From contig PZJY01000002.1 of assembly GCA_031472005.1 (NCBI GenBank), positions 3,658,001 through 3,722,000 of the forward strand: a stretch of DNA of 64,000 nucleotides. The letters run 5' to 3'. Shown piece by piece: positions 1-11,455 of the stretch. Below the pieces are notes generated by a model. The model was not told the DNA's origin, ran no database searches, and saw only the letters and a list, made by a program, of their open reading frames with translations. The number at the start of each line of letters is the position of its first letter. Within the stretch, counting starts at the first letter, position 1. Both the position numbers and the translations under genes were made by a program. The DNA is from Tetracladium setigerum (lineage: Eukaryota > Ascomycota > Leotiomycetes > Helotiales).

Positions 1-1
1 G

Positions 2-3000
2 GTGCCATTGCCTGATGAGCATAGCCAGGTTCAAATGCCTTTCAAACAAGGCACTTCTCCCCCTCCAGTCCAGCAGCCCCAGACATTTGGTCAAACCAAA
101 ATTGAGAGTCCCTCGATGAAGCCTGCACCACTGAACCCCAGTCCAGTGCGAATCGAACTCAAACACCACCTGGACAGGTTGCATCTCCCCCTGTAAAGCA
201 ATATCAGGCTTTTCACCAGACGAAGACCAAACCTCCCAGTCCTGATCCCTTACCCCAGCAGCCACCGCCAGTGGTACAGGGCCGTGTATCGCCACCTTTA
301 CAGACTTCATCTGAGGGGCAGTATAAAGCGTTTCGTCGGACTAACGAAGGTCCGTCTCTCACACCCGCACCTCTAAATCCCAAGCCCCAGCAGGCAGCGC
401 CACCAAGAGAAGAAACCGTCTCTCCTCCTGTCAAAGAGTATCAAGCGTATAGCCAGAAGAACAAGAGTCCAGCTTCACAGTATACTGCATTTAAACCTCC
501 AGCTCCTGGGCATGTCTCGCCGCCGCAAGCAAGCTCATCAGGACAGCCAATCAGCCCTCCTTCGCGAAGCCCTGTGTCGACGACTCCCCAGTTTCCACCT
601 CCGGATCAAGGGCAACGACAGCAATTCCAGGTCAGTCCCGAGTCGCAACACTCTGGCCCAGCATATGGAAATAATCGATCGTTTGAAATGCCAATGCCAC
701 CTCCTCAAGGCCAACTACCTTATCCCACGGTGGTATCGCCAGTATCTCCGGTGCAAAAGACACGTACTTTTCCCCCTCAGATCTTTGAAATGGACTCGGG
801 GAACGATGTTCCTTTGGCTCAAGCCCAACAAGGTCGGCCATCACTCTCTTCGAATCACTCTGAACCACGTGAGTATGCAGATGGTCTCATCTCTGTAGAG
901 CATGAGCATTCCAATCCTGCGGCACTTGTTCAGAACAAAGCCTCGAGTCATGCGTCACCTCAACAATCAACTACTCGAGCCGATACTCTACAACGTGCAC
1001 CCCAGACTAAGTGCGTTGGCTTTGAGACTACTTTCACCGATTTCAACCAATTCTTTGAACTTCATCCCGCTATCATGCAACAGTATGGTATTCCGACCAA
1101 CCAAAATTCAGGCTTTGTGGTTTGTGAGTATTGCTATCATACATTTATTGCACCTTACCCATGGTTGTCTGGCCTCTTCCGGCCCCGGCCACAGAAAAGC
1201 CAGCCAGATCGCACTTTACCAATAAGTTTCGATAAGACCACCGGTTGTAGTCTTGCATTTCCCCGATTTCGCGATGTTCTTCTCAACCAGAGTGTGCCTG
1301 CGAAGAGTCCCCAACCATTTTTGGACTACGCCCAAATCGATGCCACTCTCTCTCCATGTTTGGGTCAGAAGCAAACCGGCAGCTACTTTGGAACCAAAGC
1401 AGTTACTTCCATGGCTGTTTGCAAAACTTGCTTCGAGCGTTATATCAAGAGCACTGCTTTTGAAAGACACTTTTCTCTCATACAAATGCCACCTGGGCAG
1501 GTTTTCGCTTGCGATGTGAAAGACGCTGGAGGATACGTCCAGCGTTCTTTACTTGGAGACTTGGCCAAAAATCCACCAGATTTCAATCATTTCGCACTTC
1601 ATGCCAATCGTAAGTGCTGTCGTCGCTCAACACGTCCTTGATCATCGTTCAAGCATCAGACTAACTCCACTAGGACGATTGGCTGCTATGCCTGCCTGTA
1701 CAGGTCACAAACAGCCTTTGCCTTCGACAACCATCTATCGAAGTATAAACGACAATCAAGGAGTCTTCTGTTCAGCTTGTGCCCATGACTATTTCGTAGG
1801 TGGTCCATTATTTACAATTTTCGGCCCACTCGAACTTACGAAACAACAATTCACCAAAGAACTTCAAAAGCTAACAACTCATTATAGGTTGGCACACCCG
1901 CCGAGCGAAATTTTGGCTACGAGATAAGACTGGGTATGTCCACCTCCAGAACTGACACAATCGCAGCTCAACACCTGCTAATTTGTGAGCAGATGAGAGT
2001 CAAAGAGCTTCTTTGTCATGCGATACCACCTTCCCGTTCTCTATCGAGGCGATGAAAAAAGCCGTACAGGCAAACAAGTATCAAATCTGGTACCTGCCCA
2101 TCGTTGCTTCCAACACAACCCTCCCATGTCCTTCAATCATAGGCCACGATGAAGCAGAGCTGCCTGATATCGGTTCACCTCCATGGTATTGTTTCAAAGA
2201 CTATCCTCAAATTGAAATCTGCGCTCGTTGTTATGGAACGGAAGTAGTGGTGGCCCAAGCCGAGGAGCTCTTCACGCCGATCACCCGCGAGCTCGTGCCA
2301 GGCCGGATCAGGCAATGCTTCCTTGCAGCCTCCCAAAATCCAACCTCCACATCCACTAACCCTATGGACTACGAAAACACCATCGCCTACCGCGGCCAAT
2401 ACCTTCGAAACGTCCTTTCCTACTGTTCCTCCACACCTGCCAAGGACTACACTCCAGCTCTCCGGGTCGCCTCGAAAATTGCTTCTCTCCCACCACCTTG
2501 CGGCTCCGAACTCCGTACTTTCAAATCAGCATCCAAACGAAAGTGGTTTGGTCATCAAGCGCCGAACCCACGCGATCTAAACGACGCTACAATAATCATA
2601 TGTGAAGAATGTCACGCCTTCGCAGTCAAAAACACACCATTGGAGCAATTCCTCTCCACCGACCTCACGAGACTCGCTTACTCTTCCTCTCCTTCTGACG
2701 GTCATCGTTGCGCAACTTGGTCTAAAACATGCAAGCTTCGTCTACGCGCCGCGTGCGAGGCGGGCGACTTCAAATCGTATGCTCAATTCCACCACAGACG
2801 CGAAGAGACGTATAATAGATTATTGACGTCGATGGGGGAGCTGGAGCCACTAAGGGACTTAATGGATCAGCATATTGCAAAAAGGGAAGGGAGGATGCCA
2901 CCGGGACAGAGCATTGCGTTGGATATGGAGCAGTATGACGCGAAGAGTTTGCCGGGTTTGAATCTAGTGATGTGGGAGATGGCGAGCTTCGATCGATTAA

Positions 3001-3077
3001 GTGCGGAGACGCTGAGGAGGGAGGAGTTGCAGCAGGAGTTTTTGAATGAGTGGAAGAGTATAGAGAATGTGGCGTAA
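2..3077 (+). CDS. Uncharacterised proline-rich protein with five CxxC pairs (5'-truncated)
   Basis: The 5' end lies outside the window. Proposed exons are <2-1609, 1674-1795, 1888-1933 and 1993-3077; every junction has GT/AG ends and the phases join. The N-terminal ~330 residues are low-complexity and Pro/Gln/Ser-rich, with a degenerate repeat of the type VSPPVKxYQAF. The C-terminal half is globular, with CxxC pairs near 1123 (CEYC), 1420 (CKTC), 1769 (CSAC), 2220 (CARC) and 2601 (CEEC). These look like paired metal ligands, so zinc binding is inferred. I do not recognise a named family; similar proteins are usually listed as hypothetical. The repeat reads in one frame up to about 139 and in another from about 150, a break that one extra C in the run 136-139 would repair. 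There is no signal peptide or membrane segment in the visible part. Confidence 0.7.
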
Positions 3078-4975
3078 GGGAGGAGTGTTTTTCACAGTGT
3101 AGAATGTAAATTTTGGGGAATGTTGAGCGAATAGCGCCAGGGGGAATATAGGATGATAGAAATTATAATCTCGATGCAACGATGGCCTTTTCTCTTTTCA
3201 AACTTCTTCAACATCTGTAACATGTCCTGTGTGAAAATCACAATACCACTTTCCTCTAGACGTCTCTAATCACTATCTTACATCTATCTACGAGTTTGCC
3301 AAACTCCCCTACTGGAAGGGATTGAAGAAAGAGACTCAAGTGACATTCCACAGACTAGATTCTCATGTTGACATCAATTTTTTGAACGCTTGAGTGATTA
3401 TTTCTAATACAGCTGTAATTTACGGCGCATTCCTTGGGATGGTTTCATTCACATTCATTCAGATTGCGTTGCATTGAGGACGTCCTTCGAACCCAGCCAA
3501 ATGCGACGAGACCCAACTTGGAGTGAACATTGAGCGAAAAGGCAGGAGAGGTCTTACCACCGAGGCTTTACAGATATTACCGTGGAAATAAACACGATAA
3601 TTCAACCTGAAACTTGTGTGTAATGTCTCAAGTTGGAGCAACATATAGAAAGATGGTCAACCTTCAAGACTTGGTCATCGGACATGGGTAAGTAGCAATT
3701 AAGAAGCAGCCTCATTTATCAAGCCCTTTTTGTATGTGATTTGACAAGTATTCAAAAATTACTATCTCGGTATAGTATGTAGCACAAAACGCCTTCCAGC
3801 CAAAACGTTTATTCTTTGAATACCTGCAACGACCACCTCAAGAAACAAAGCTGATCAAGCCCACGAACCCAACTAACTGTCCACTCAATCCCTCCCCTCA
3901 GATTCTTTCTCAATCTCACTCTCCCTCACTCTCCCTCACTCACACACTCACTCACTCACTCAGGAGCAATTAATATCTTTTCTCACCCAAGGCTCCGAGG
4001 GTCGTTGCATATGAAATATGAGCTATCGGATTGGATCAGATTTACTCGTACAGTTTGGAAGGTAGGTACTCTCGAATGATCCTGCCGTGGGAAGCAAACA
4101 TCTCCACTTTTCGGTAGGGAAGGTCATCATCACCTTTCAAGACTTCAAGACTTCAACTTTTCAAGGCTTCATAGTCGCGCCTCGCGCCTGCCGAGTTACT
4201 ACGCGCTTTCGATCGTTACGTGTTCGATGGATCGCTCATCATCATCATTATCATCTTTCGTTCGATTCCAACCTCTTCTCTTCTCGACACTTTTTCTCCC
4301 AACTCCACTTCTTCTCTTCACCAGTACACTTCATAATCACGATTCGAGGTCTTCTTTAGAACACTTCGTATCGTCAACGTCATCTCTGGAACAGATTCGT
4401 TCTGTTCATCATCTTCTCCAGAATAAATCCGTTCTATGCCGCACGTCTTCTTCAAATCCTCTCCATCATTTAAACTTCGCTCGCGAACTCGACGCGTAGC
4501 TCGATTCGAGGCGTTAGTTCTGATTTCATCTTCCCTTCTCTCTAGCTCGACTCGTCTTTCCTCTTTATTTTCTCTAAAGTTCGGAACTATTCTCTTCCCA
4601 GCGACGACACCTCAATCTTCAACAGCGACTGGTCCACCCGACGTCGACTTACTACATCCTTCGTTGCATGAATTATTTTGCAACTTGATTGCAATTCGAT
4701 GAAGTAAGTGGCGCTTCGAGTCTATTTCTCTAATATTTATACTTGTCTCGGTTCAATTCTAGACATTCTCGCTTTACTTTGCGCTAGCCCTTCAAGCTCC
4801 TCACTTTGCCCCCCTTACACTCTCACATACATCTACTAATAAGGTTTTTAGTTGTTGCGTTAACGCTTCACCGGTGTACCGAAGGCCCCAAGCGCGTCTT
4901 TCGGTATTCTGAAGTACCTATACGGGACGAGATCAGCCCTTGAGACGAGACGAAACTAAACTTCAGAGAAAACTT
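3078..4975. other. Intergenic region and pyrimidine-rich leader
   Basis: No gene is supported here. It holds the 3' flank of the upstream gene and then a long pyrimidine-rich tract (about 3880-4700) with CTCACTCT/CACT microsatellite at 3908-3962 and an ATCATC run at 4236-4252. Such tracts are common in promoters and leaders of filamentous fungi. The transcript start of the next gene probably lies here. Confidence 0.5.
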
Positions 4976-5065
4976 GTAAGTCGTGTCTGTCATTACGCAG
5001 CTCTTATTTAATTCTTAAATCATGTCTGATTTAGCTGTGACACAATTTACTAATAACTATATTAG
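4976..5065 (+). other. Intron in the 5' leader of the deaminase-like gene
   Basis: GTAAGT donor at 4976, ACTAATAAC branch-point sequence about 15 nt before a TTAG acceptor at 5065, and the start codon ten bases later at 5075. The 90-nt length matches other introns in the window. It carries no coding frame, so the leader is probably spliced. Confidence 0.6.
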
Positions 5066-5074
5066 GTCGCTGCT

Positions 5075-6952
5075 ATGTCATCAAGCAAACTTGGACATCG
5101 CTATTACAGGCAGCAACAAGTTGTGGACATTTCGTCAGACTCATCCTCAGAAAGCGAAGTTGGAGCTCAAGACTTGAGATCTTCTCCAACTCCGTCAAGT
5201 CGTCTACAAGGCCCAAAGCGCAATGAAAGGGGCATTGAACATGATAAGCAGCTCTCTCAATTCCGGCAACGATTTCTGTACTTGCCGCAGACCCCACAGA
5301 AGCAGAGGGACAAGCACGCGACACTTGACTTTGACACCGAGGAGGAGGAAGAAGAGGAGATCGAATCATTCGGACGTAAGTATGGTATTCAATCACCGGT
5401 ATCTTTGCAGAAAACTTCCAGACCAACACCGACCACAAAGTCTATGCCAGCATCCAGGCTGCCAGATTCCAGACTGCCAGCATCAAAATCCAAACACACG
5501 GCTACTATTGAACACATCGAAGATTCATCTAATGAGTTTGTGTCTCAGCCACAAAAGAACGCTAGTAGTGGCAGAAGAGTATCGACTTTGCGGAGACTTT
5601 TGAACATTTTAATGCAGGCAAATGAGAGCCTGTCATCTTTCGTGGAATCTGGAAAGCTTGACAAATACCGCAAAAGTCGGTCACGTAACGATATTAAAGA
5701 TATGCAAGAGGTTTATAGTCTTTGTTCTAACATGACTAATTTACTTCGCTTACATATTGATGAAGTCGAGGTTGAAGTTGGTACTGAGGTGCCTAGTACA
5801 ATCAAGCACTACAACAGCTTATTTATGTACATTACTCCTAGGGCGCCAGTACTAATGCACCTTGTCCAGCCAGTCCACGTTTTTTCTACGAACCAGAATT
5901 ACGTGAGGAGAAAGACCTTTGGGTTAATTCGGCTAGATCACAACTCGCCACCGTTGATGTGTTCTATCTCAGGCACAAAGGAATGTGCAGATAGACATCC
6001 GAAACTCCTTGACTCACCACTTTGGACCTCGGAAGTAATGCATTGGGCTAAAGCTTACGGCCACAAATTTTCAACTGGAAACTGGGACAAGCGCCATCGG
6101 ATGCCTCCAGGCACTTGCAATGCAGCTCACGTTGAGCCACGGTTAATGCTCTGGTTTGCGGCTCATATGCTCACTCAACGACTTGGTATTAAGTGTTCAA
6201 CAGAGCGGGAGCAAATTGCAAATATCTGGCGGCTAAGAGAAAAATGCAAGGGCATTGTTGCGGAGATTATGATCTCGCATTCTAATAAGAAGCCCTGTGC
6301 ATCGTGCAAGGCATTCCAGGAAGACATTGAGCAGTGCACAGGCATCAACTTTATAATTATATCATGTCAAAATCTGGGGGATTTGAAGATGGCAAGAAAC
6401 CGTCATGGCCACAATGTTGTTTCCTCCTATGCCGAGCAAGATGACAACGAAGGGGAAGAGGAAGCAGAAGAAGACGAAGAAATTAGAGAAGCAGGAGAAA
6501 GAAGATACACCTTACCAATATTGAGCCAAATCCCTCTACATAGAGAGATAAGGACGGATCAATTTTGCAAAAAGGCACAAACTACAGAAGCAGAAGCAGA
6601 CACAGTACGAATGAGGTCACAACCATCTCCTGGACTTCAGGTAGTCATCCGGTCAAAATCGACGATTACTACCGTTGCAAAGATTTCCAAGACCTCGTCT
6701 TTCGTCACGAGTAGCAACCCAGTCCCGTTCCAGCCGCAAGCAATTCAGAAGTCCAAGAAATTGAAAAGTACAAAGCGAACCAGGGAGGACGACATTGAAA
6801 ATTGGTGCGAAAGTGAGTACAGGCCGTCAGCATTTAAACTGCGTCTCGACAAATCCCACGAGAAGTGGTTCGCGAAATTGAATGAGTCGGGAAAGCGTCA
6901 TCAAGAAGATGAGGGCTCCCAAAATATGGCTCGAAAGAAGCAAAGGAAGTGA
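5075..6952 (+). CDS. Predicted nucleic-acid/nucleotide deaminase-like protein
   Basis: Single-exon frame of 625 aa. Residues 1-160 are disordered, Ser/Glu-rich, with an acidic run at 89-95. A globular region spans about 165-450. It has the paired zinc-site motifs of the cytidine-deaminase fold: H-V-E at 352-354 and P-C-x2-C at 407-411, 52 residues apart, with predicted helices after each. This arrangement fits the fungal deaminases of the OTT_1508 type (Pfam PF14441), whose substrates are unknown; the assignment is by motif, not by search. The C-terminal ~170 residues are charged and basic (…RKKQRK at the end), which suggests a nuclear or nucleic-acid-bound protein. A GTAAGT...CAG stretch at about 5374-5411 is too short (~38 nt) to be a likely intron, so the frame is kept open. 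Confidence 0.65.
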   Translation: MSSSKLGHRYYRQQQVVDISSDSSSESEVGAQDLRSSPTPSSRLQGPKRNERGIEHDKQLSQFRQRFLYLPQTPQKQRDKHATLDFDTEEEEEEEIESFGRKYGIQSPVSLQKTSRPTPTTKSMPASRLPDSRLPASKSKHTATIEHIEDSSNEFVSQPQKNASSGRRVSTLRRLLNILMQANESLSSFVESGKLDKYRKSRSRNDIKDMQEVYSLCSNMTNLLRLHIDEVEVEVGTEVPSTIKHYNSLFMYITPRAPVLMHLVQPVHVFSTNQNYVRRKTFGLIRLDHNSPPLMCSISGTKECADRHPKLLDSPLWTSEVMHWAKAYGHKFSTGNWDKRHRMPPGTCNAAHVEPRLMLWFAAHMLTQRLGIKCSTEREQIANIWRLREKCKGIVAEIMISHSNKKPCASCKAFQEDIEQCTGINFIIISCQNLGDLKMARNRHGHNVVSSYAEQDDNEGEEEAEEDEEIREAGERRYTLPILSQIPLHREIRTDQFCKKAQTTEAEADTVRMRSQPSPGLQVVIRSKSTITTVAKISKTSSFVTSSNPVPFQPQAIQKSKKLKSTKRTREDDIENWCESEYRPSAFKLRLDKSHEKWFAKLNESGKRHQEDEGSQNMARKKQRK

Positions 6953-8372
6953 TTGAATGAAGAAAGAATGTGTGATGGTCCAATACCTGCCTCGAACTCG
7001 ACGCAGAAGGAAGGAGTAACGAAAGGAATGGGTGTTTGAATTACAAACTTGTATGAATACTTGGGATGGTACTGGGGCGCCTTTCTAAGATATTTCGCTC
7101 TTGGCCATGGGATTTGCTCTCCAGAAAAAGGTCATCTGGCGAGTCTCCGCTGTTGTATCCTGACCACTTCAGCTCCCATTGAAGGGATTTTAAGGGAAGA
7201 AATGAGAATAAAAACCCGCCGAGAAGCTTGGATCTTGAGAGAGAAGTACTCTGGCGAGTCCCTTGCTGTTGTAACTTGACAACTTCAGCTCACATTTAAG
7301 GAAGCAATGAGAAGAATTGAGAGGGGAAAACCTGCGGAGAAGCTTGATCATGCGAGGGAAGGGAAGAATGGAGAAAGAAAACTTGGGGAGAAGCCTGATG
7401 GCTTACGAGGGAGTGCGCTGATGGAGTTTAATGTTGCACGTTGTTTTGCTCTGCGCAGTATTTCTGCTATGTGAATCCTTCTGCGTGGTCAGGGGTTGGT
7501 GTTACAGTTAATAATGGGGCAATGCGCGTTGAAGTTTGAGGAAGTGCGAGATGTTCATATGAGGATTTTCAAATTTGCTTTGAAGAACCCTACCTATGAA
7601 GATAGTATCTTAGTTCTACTCCTCTTTCCTGAGAAGAGGCTTTGTATATATCCTTGGTCGCCGTACCATGTGAAATACACAAAATCAAACTATACATTGC
7701 AATAACTGTCTTTCAAAAGCGAAAGATGAGTGTTGAATAAACTTGCAATTTGGCAGACTAGGGAGAGAACTTCAGACCAAATGAAAGAAAATGGTTACTT
7801 CCAAAGTAATATTTATCAGCTCTTAACAGAAACTCGCGACTTCTACAAGTTGCAATACAGCAGAACGACAAATTCTAATCTGGCTAGAGCTCTCGAAGTA
7901 AGCTGCGCAGCAGCAGGAGGAGGCAGTGGAAGAGGGAAGAGAGGAAGAGGAGACGAGCTAAGATGCAAGCATTGAAATTGTGAGACGCAGCTCACTGGAT
8001 GGGCGGGTACTCTCGCCCATACATACATGCGCCATGTTTGGGAGGGATATCGAGACTCTTTGTCTTCCCTATATTATGGAATGTAGCTTGAGTGGTATCG
8101 ATGAAGATTTCGTGCCTTGATTTGTAACATGAGAGTGTTGATTTCCTTTGCAGGTCATTTGTTCTGATGCTGTTGTCGTTATATTCGTACATCGGCCACA
8201 CATGCTTCCCACCGAGTTCCTTTCTTTCGTCAAGATATTAGAATACGCGAGATATTCCACGCCTGTAAAACAATATTCTTACATCAACATCATCCCAGAC
8301 TGTAACTTAGATCCCCTTTACACAAGACATCTCAACACCGCAGGATATCATTCCCTAGGTATCCGGCCGTTT
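6953..8372. other. Intergenic region with a diverged tandem repeat
   Basis: About 1.4 kb between the deaminase-like gene and NDUFAF3 (convergent 3' ends). Apart from the repeat at 7135-7410, listed separately, I see only short frames without family features. Confidence 0.5.
7135..7410. repeat. Diverged tandem repeat, unit about 115 bp
   Basis: Two copies are visible, about 7135-7250 and 7251-7365. They share CTGGCGAGTC, GCTGTTGTA, ACTTCAGCTC and GAGAAGCTTG in the same order and spacing. A third partial copy (GGAGAAGCCTGAT) follows to about 7410. No terminal inverted repeats were seen. The origin is unknown. Confidence 0.55.
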
Positions 8373-9208
8373 TCACGCCTCACCATATCCAATCGGCACC
8401 AACGCAGCAGCAACCTCGCCCGTCCCTCTCTCCGTGGCCAACAGATTAAACATAGCAGCCGCATTCCTCGTATCCGACACATCAACTCTGATACCCAAAC
8501 CATTCAAATATCTTTTCGTCTTTAAACTCAATGGCCTCATTTCTCCTCCTAGTCCTAAGATCAATAAATCTGGAATGGCATGTATGTTAGCGTCTCTTCC
8601 TCGCCATATATATATCTCCATCTCGCTATTCCCACCAAAGGCAAGACAAAAGAACTAACCAGGTTTCGGCCACACCACCCCAAACAACCCCAAGCGCCAT
8701 CAGGGACTTCGAATTCCCCCCTCTCATTCACCAAACTCTCCTGTCCCTTCCCATCCTTCCCCTCCACATTCCAAGGCTGCCACGTAAACGCCTCCCCAGC
8801 AACCAACAACACCCCATCACCGTCTGTAATCTTTATCCCATTATCCAGATGAAATCCATCAGATAGACAGGCGTCGATACTGGTGCTGGGTGCGGCGGTG
8901 TTGCCGAGGACGTCGAGGTCCGAGAAGTCGGTTTGGGTTTTTTCGTCGGAGATGGGACCACGGTCGTGGGTGCGTGGTGGTTTGGAGGGGGTGGAGAGGG
9001 GGTTTTGCGTGGTGGTGAAGGGGCGGAAGAGGGTGGTTGGTTTTGTGGTTGTTGGGCGTGAGAAGGTGGTGGATTGGATGGAGCGAAGATGTGATGATGA
9101 TGATGATGATGATGATGCGCAACGAACAGACTGGGGATTCAATAGGAAAGATTTTAGCTCTTTCATGCTAGGGCGAAGAAGAGCACGGGAGACCGTAGGA
9201 GGAGGCAT
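8373..9208 (-). CDS. NDUFAF3: NDUFAF3-like complex I assembly factor (DUF498/Mth938 domain)
   Basis: Exons run from 9208 to 8660 and from 8569 to 8373; the 90-nt intron has GTTAGT and CAG ends. The first ~70 residues are Ser/Thr/Arg-rich with few acids, like a mitochondrial presequence. The domain follows, with VAGEAFTWQPW, then WPKPDLLILG across the intron and DTRNAAAMFNLLATERG near the end. These are hallmarks of the family that helps assemble respiratory complex I in mitochondria. The ATG at 9208 is the first true ATG of the frame; the frame stays open upstream only through a TTG. Just before VVWPKPD the frame changes. One extra G in the run read from 8691-8688 (or 8681-8678) would restore the family sequence and give 248 aa. 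I treat this as a likely sequence error, not a dead gene. Confidence 0.85.
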
Positions 9209-9658
9209 TGTTGTTGTGGTGCAGGGTAGGATTGCTAGAGACTCTTGGAATTGGCAATCGGTGATGCTCGAGTGAGTTGAGTAAGAAACTTGAGTCGTTG
9301 GAGCTTTGAGCTTCGATTCTGCGTTGATGATGATGCTTGGCAACGCTCTTGGTCTGCTCGGTACGGCCTTCTTAATGGGGTGTTAGCGCTCTTTCGTGGG
9401 CTGGAATAGCTACCTGTTTGTGGTCTCAGATGTACATGCTCCACACTGGCTTTTGATATAAGAAAGGAAGTGGAGGTAGGTCTCATCGAAGTTACTCTCT
9501 TTTGTTACTTCTCGTCTGTTTGTTGTTCATTGATCACCATCAATCGCAAATACAATTTGAAAAAGAAGACCGACAAACCTACCTACCTACCTTGAAGAAG
9601 TAACCTAGAAATTATCATTCTTATTATACCAACTAGTATCTCAATACCAAAACTCAAG
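9209..9658. promoter_or_regulatory. Shared divergent promoter, NDUFAF3 / GNAT gene
   Basis: A 450-bp gap between two start codons on opposite strands, so it must hold both promoters. It contains a CCTACCTACCTACC tract at about 9578-9592 and AT-rich sequence near the GNAT start. No specific factor site could be assigned. Confidence 0.5.
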
Positions 9659-10549
9659 ATGGCGATTACTATATCTCCATTGACCGAAAAAGATATCGAG
9701 GGCGCCATTACAGCAATCCAAGTCGCCTTCGCAGAAGATCCATACAATCTTTGGGTCTACAGTGACCGAGAAAAGGTATTGTGCCACATCCCTTCCTATA
9801 TATACCGAGTGAGAATACCCAATTAACACTCAACCCGAGCTCAACCTCACACGCAACCGCGTCTCCCTCGGCATCAGATGTCGCTGGGGCATCCAAAACG
9901 CACTTTTCTACGTAGCAAAGGACCCGGAAAGTGATGAGCCAGACAAAGTGCTGGGAATCGCCATGTGGATGCCTCCAAAGCCAGCCGGAGAGAAGGAGAC
10001 TTGGGCGGAGTGGTTGGATGGGTGGAAGATGTGGGGTCAGCAGGTGGGAATGAATCTGTGGTATGGGAGAGGCGGGTTGAACGTTAAGGTAAGTACTGAT
10101 GGTATTTTATTTTCACCCGTTGTGAACTTGTGTGTTTGTGGCGGTTGGTTTGTACTGTACTATACTATGATAGAGACAGAAGGACAAGGACATTGGCTGA
10201 TAACATACTTGCCAAATAGCGTTATTGGATCTGGAAGGCCACGCAAGCGGAAGCTCAAAAAGAAATCTGGACAGATCCTCTGGGCTATTATTTCCTCAAC
10301 ATTATGGTTGTACTTCCCGGCCAACAAGGGAAGGGAATCGGCAAGAAACTGGCGTCGGAAGTGACGAGGAAGGCGGATGAGGAGGGGAAGAAGTGTTACT
10401 TGGAATCGAGTAGGGATGTCCCGAACATGAAGATCTACAACTCGATGGGGTTTGAGTTTGCGAGGGAGTTAAGTTGTAATGATGATGGTGTTGTTTGTCC
10501 GTTGTTTGCTATGGTTAGGAATCCCGTTCCCAAGGAGGTTGCGAAGTAG
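9659..10549 (+). CDS. GNAT-family N-acetyltransferase
   Basis: Exons 9659-9775, 9840-10088 and 10220-10549 give 231 aa with consistent phases and GT/AG ends. The C-terminal half has the acetyl-CoA binding motif A: a hydrophobic strand (YFLNIMVVLP) followed by GQQGKGIGKKL, the Q/R-x-x-G-x-G pyrophosphate loop, and then the ESSRDVPNMKIYNSMGFE strand-helix typical of motif B. N-terminal residues contain the usual DIEGAITAIQVAF helix. The family moves acetyl from acetyl-CoA to amines; the substrate cannot be read from the sequence. It looks like the fungal small-molecule acetyltransferases often near secondary-metabolite or stress genes, but its neighbours here are housekeeping genes. Probably cytosolic. 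Confidence 0.85.
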
Positions 10550-11455
10550 GTGCGCAAGAAAGGGAGAATTAATGAAAGTTTCAAATGATGATGCGGGGTT
10601 CAGGAAGGAGTGAGTAGTGGTAGGTACTGTATGATTCAAGGCTTGATGGAGTTTTGAGATGTTCGTTATGGATACCAAGGGCAAGGTTTGTTTGTGGATT
10701 TTCCTGCGCTTTGGGTCATGTTCCATCAAGTGAACGGCTGGGATGAGCTGAGGACGAAAGGGTACGTATCGCGCATAAGGATACGCAAGCTCCATAGACC
10801 CGAAATGTCGATGGAGAGAGAATGCCCTTGATCCAGAAACATGTGTCAAAGCTTTCATTCTGAACATGGTGGCATGAGGCATCCGGATATCCTTCTCTAC
10901 CTGATATTTATGTTGATGTTGTGGTATCTATCACAATATCGCAGACCAGTACTGTAATACCGGTACCGAGACTGATCCCGATACCGATGCCTCGGAACGA
11001 AAAGTAATTGAGTACTGTGCCTTAATAATGTCGTCTTGCGCAGGGATGTTCGTCTGACTCTCTTTTTCTCGCAGAAGCTAACAGATGACTGTCACAACGA
11101 ATTGATACACACAAGGAGAGAAAGAGCGAGAGAATTTGCAGGTGTGCGGCATTATTATATCTCTGCTGTAAATATCTAGGAGTCAAACGCTTTTTTTTTC
11201 ACACGCGCACCAATCACAAGAGGCCTCCCACGCTTAAGATTTTGTTTTCCAAATTTTGGCGTTCTCTTTTGTGGAAATCAGGTCCGTAATCGCGCAACGA
11301 TAAGGCCCGCCGCGCAAAGCTTGGTATAGAAGCTCATCTCTGCAACATTTTTGACTCTTGACCTCGAACTCCCTTCCGTCAGTCACAGTCACTCACTCAC
11401 CCTCAACATCTCCCCTCCCACGACCACACACTCGCTCGCTCGCACTCTCGAGAGA
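10550..11455. other. Intergenic region, promoter of the NADH dehydrogenase gene
   Basis: No gene is supported. The last 100 bp before the ATG are pyrimidine-rich with CACTCACTCACC and CTCGCTCGCTCGC repeats, typical of highly expressed fungal genes. At 10950-10990 there is a short GATACCG/GTACCG cluster without known meaning. Confidence 0.5.

Noticed and set aside
5374..5411. GTAAGT...CAG as an intron in the deaminase-like gene
   Set aside because: About 38 nt is below the usual minimum for fungal introns and the frame reads through.
9103..9118. (GAT)n microsatellite on the plus strand
   Set aside because: It encodes the Ser run in the NDUFAF3 presequence; ordinary slippage tract, no separate feature.
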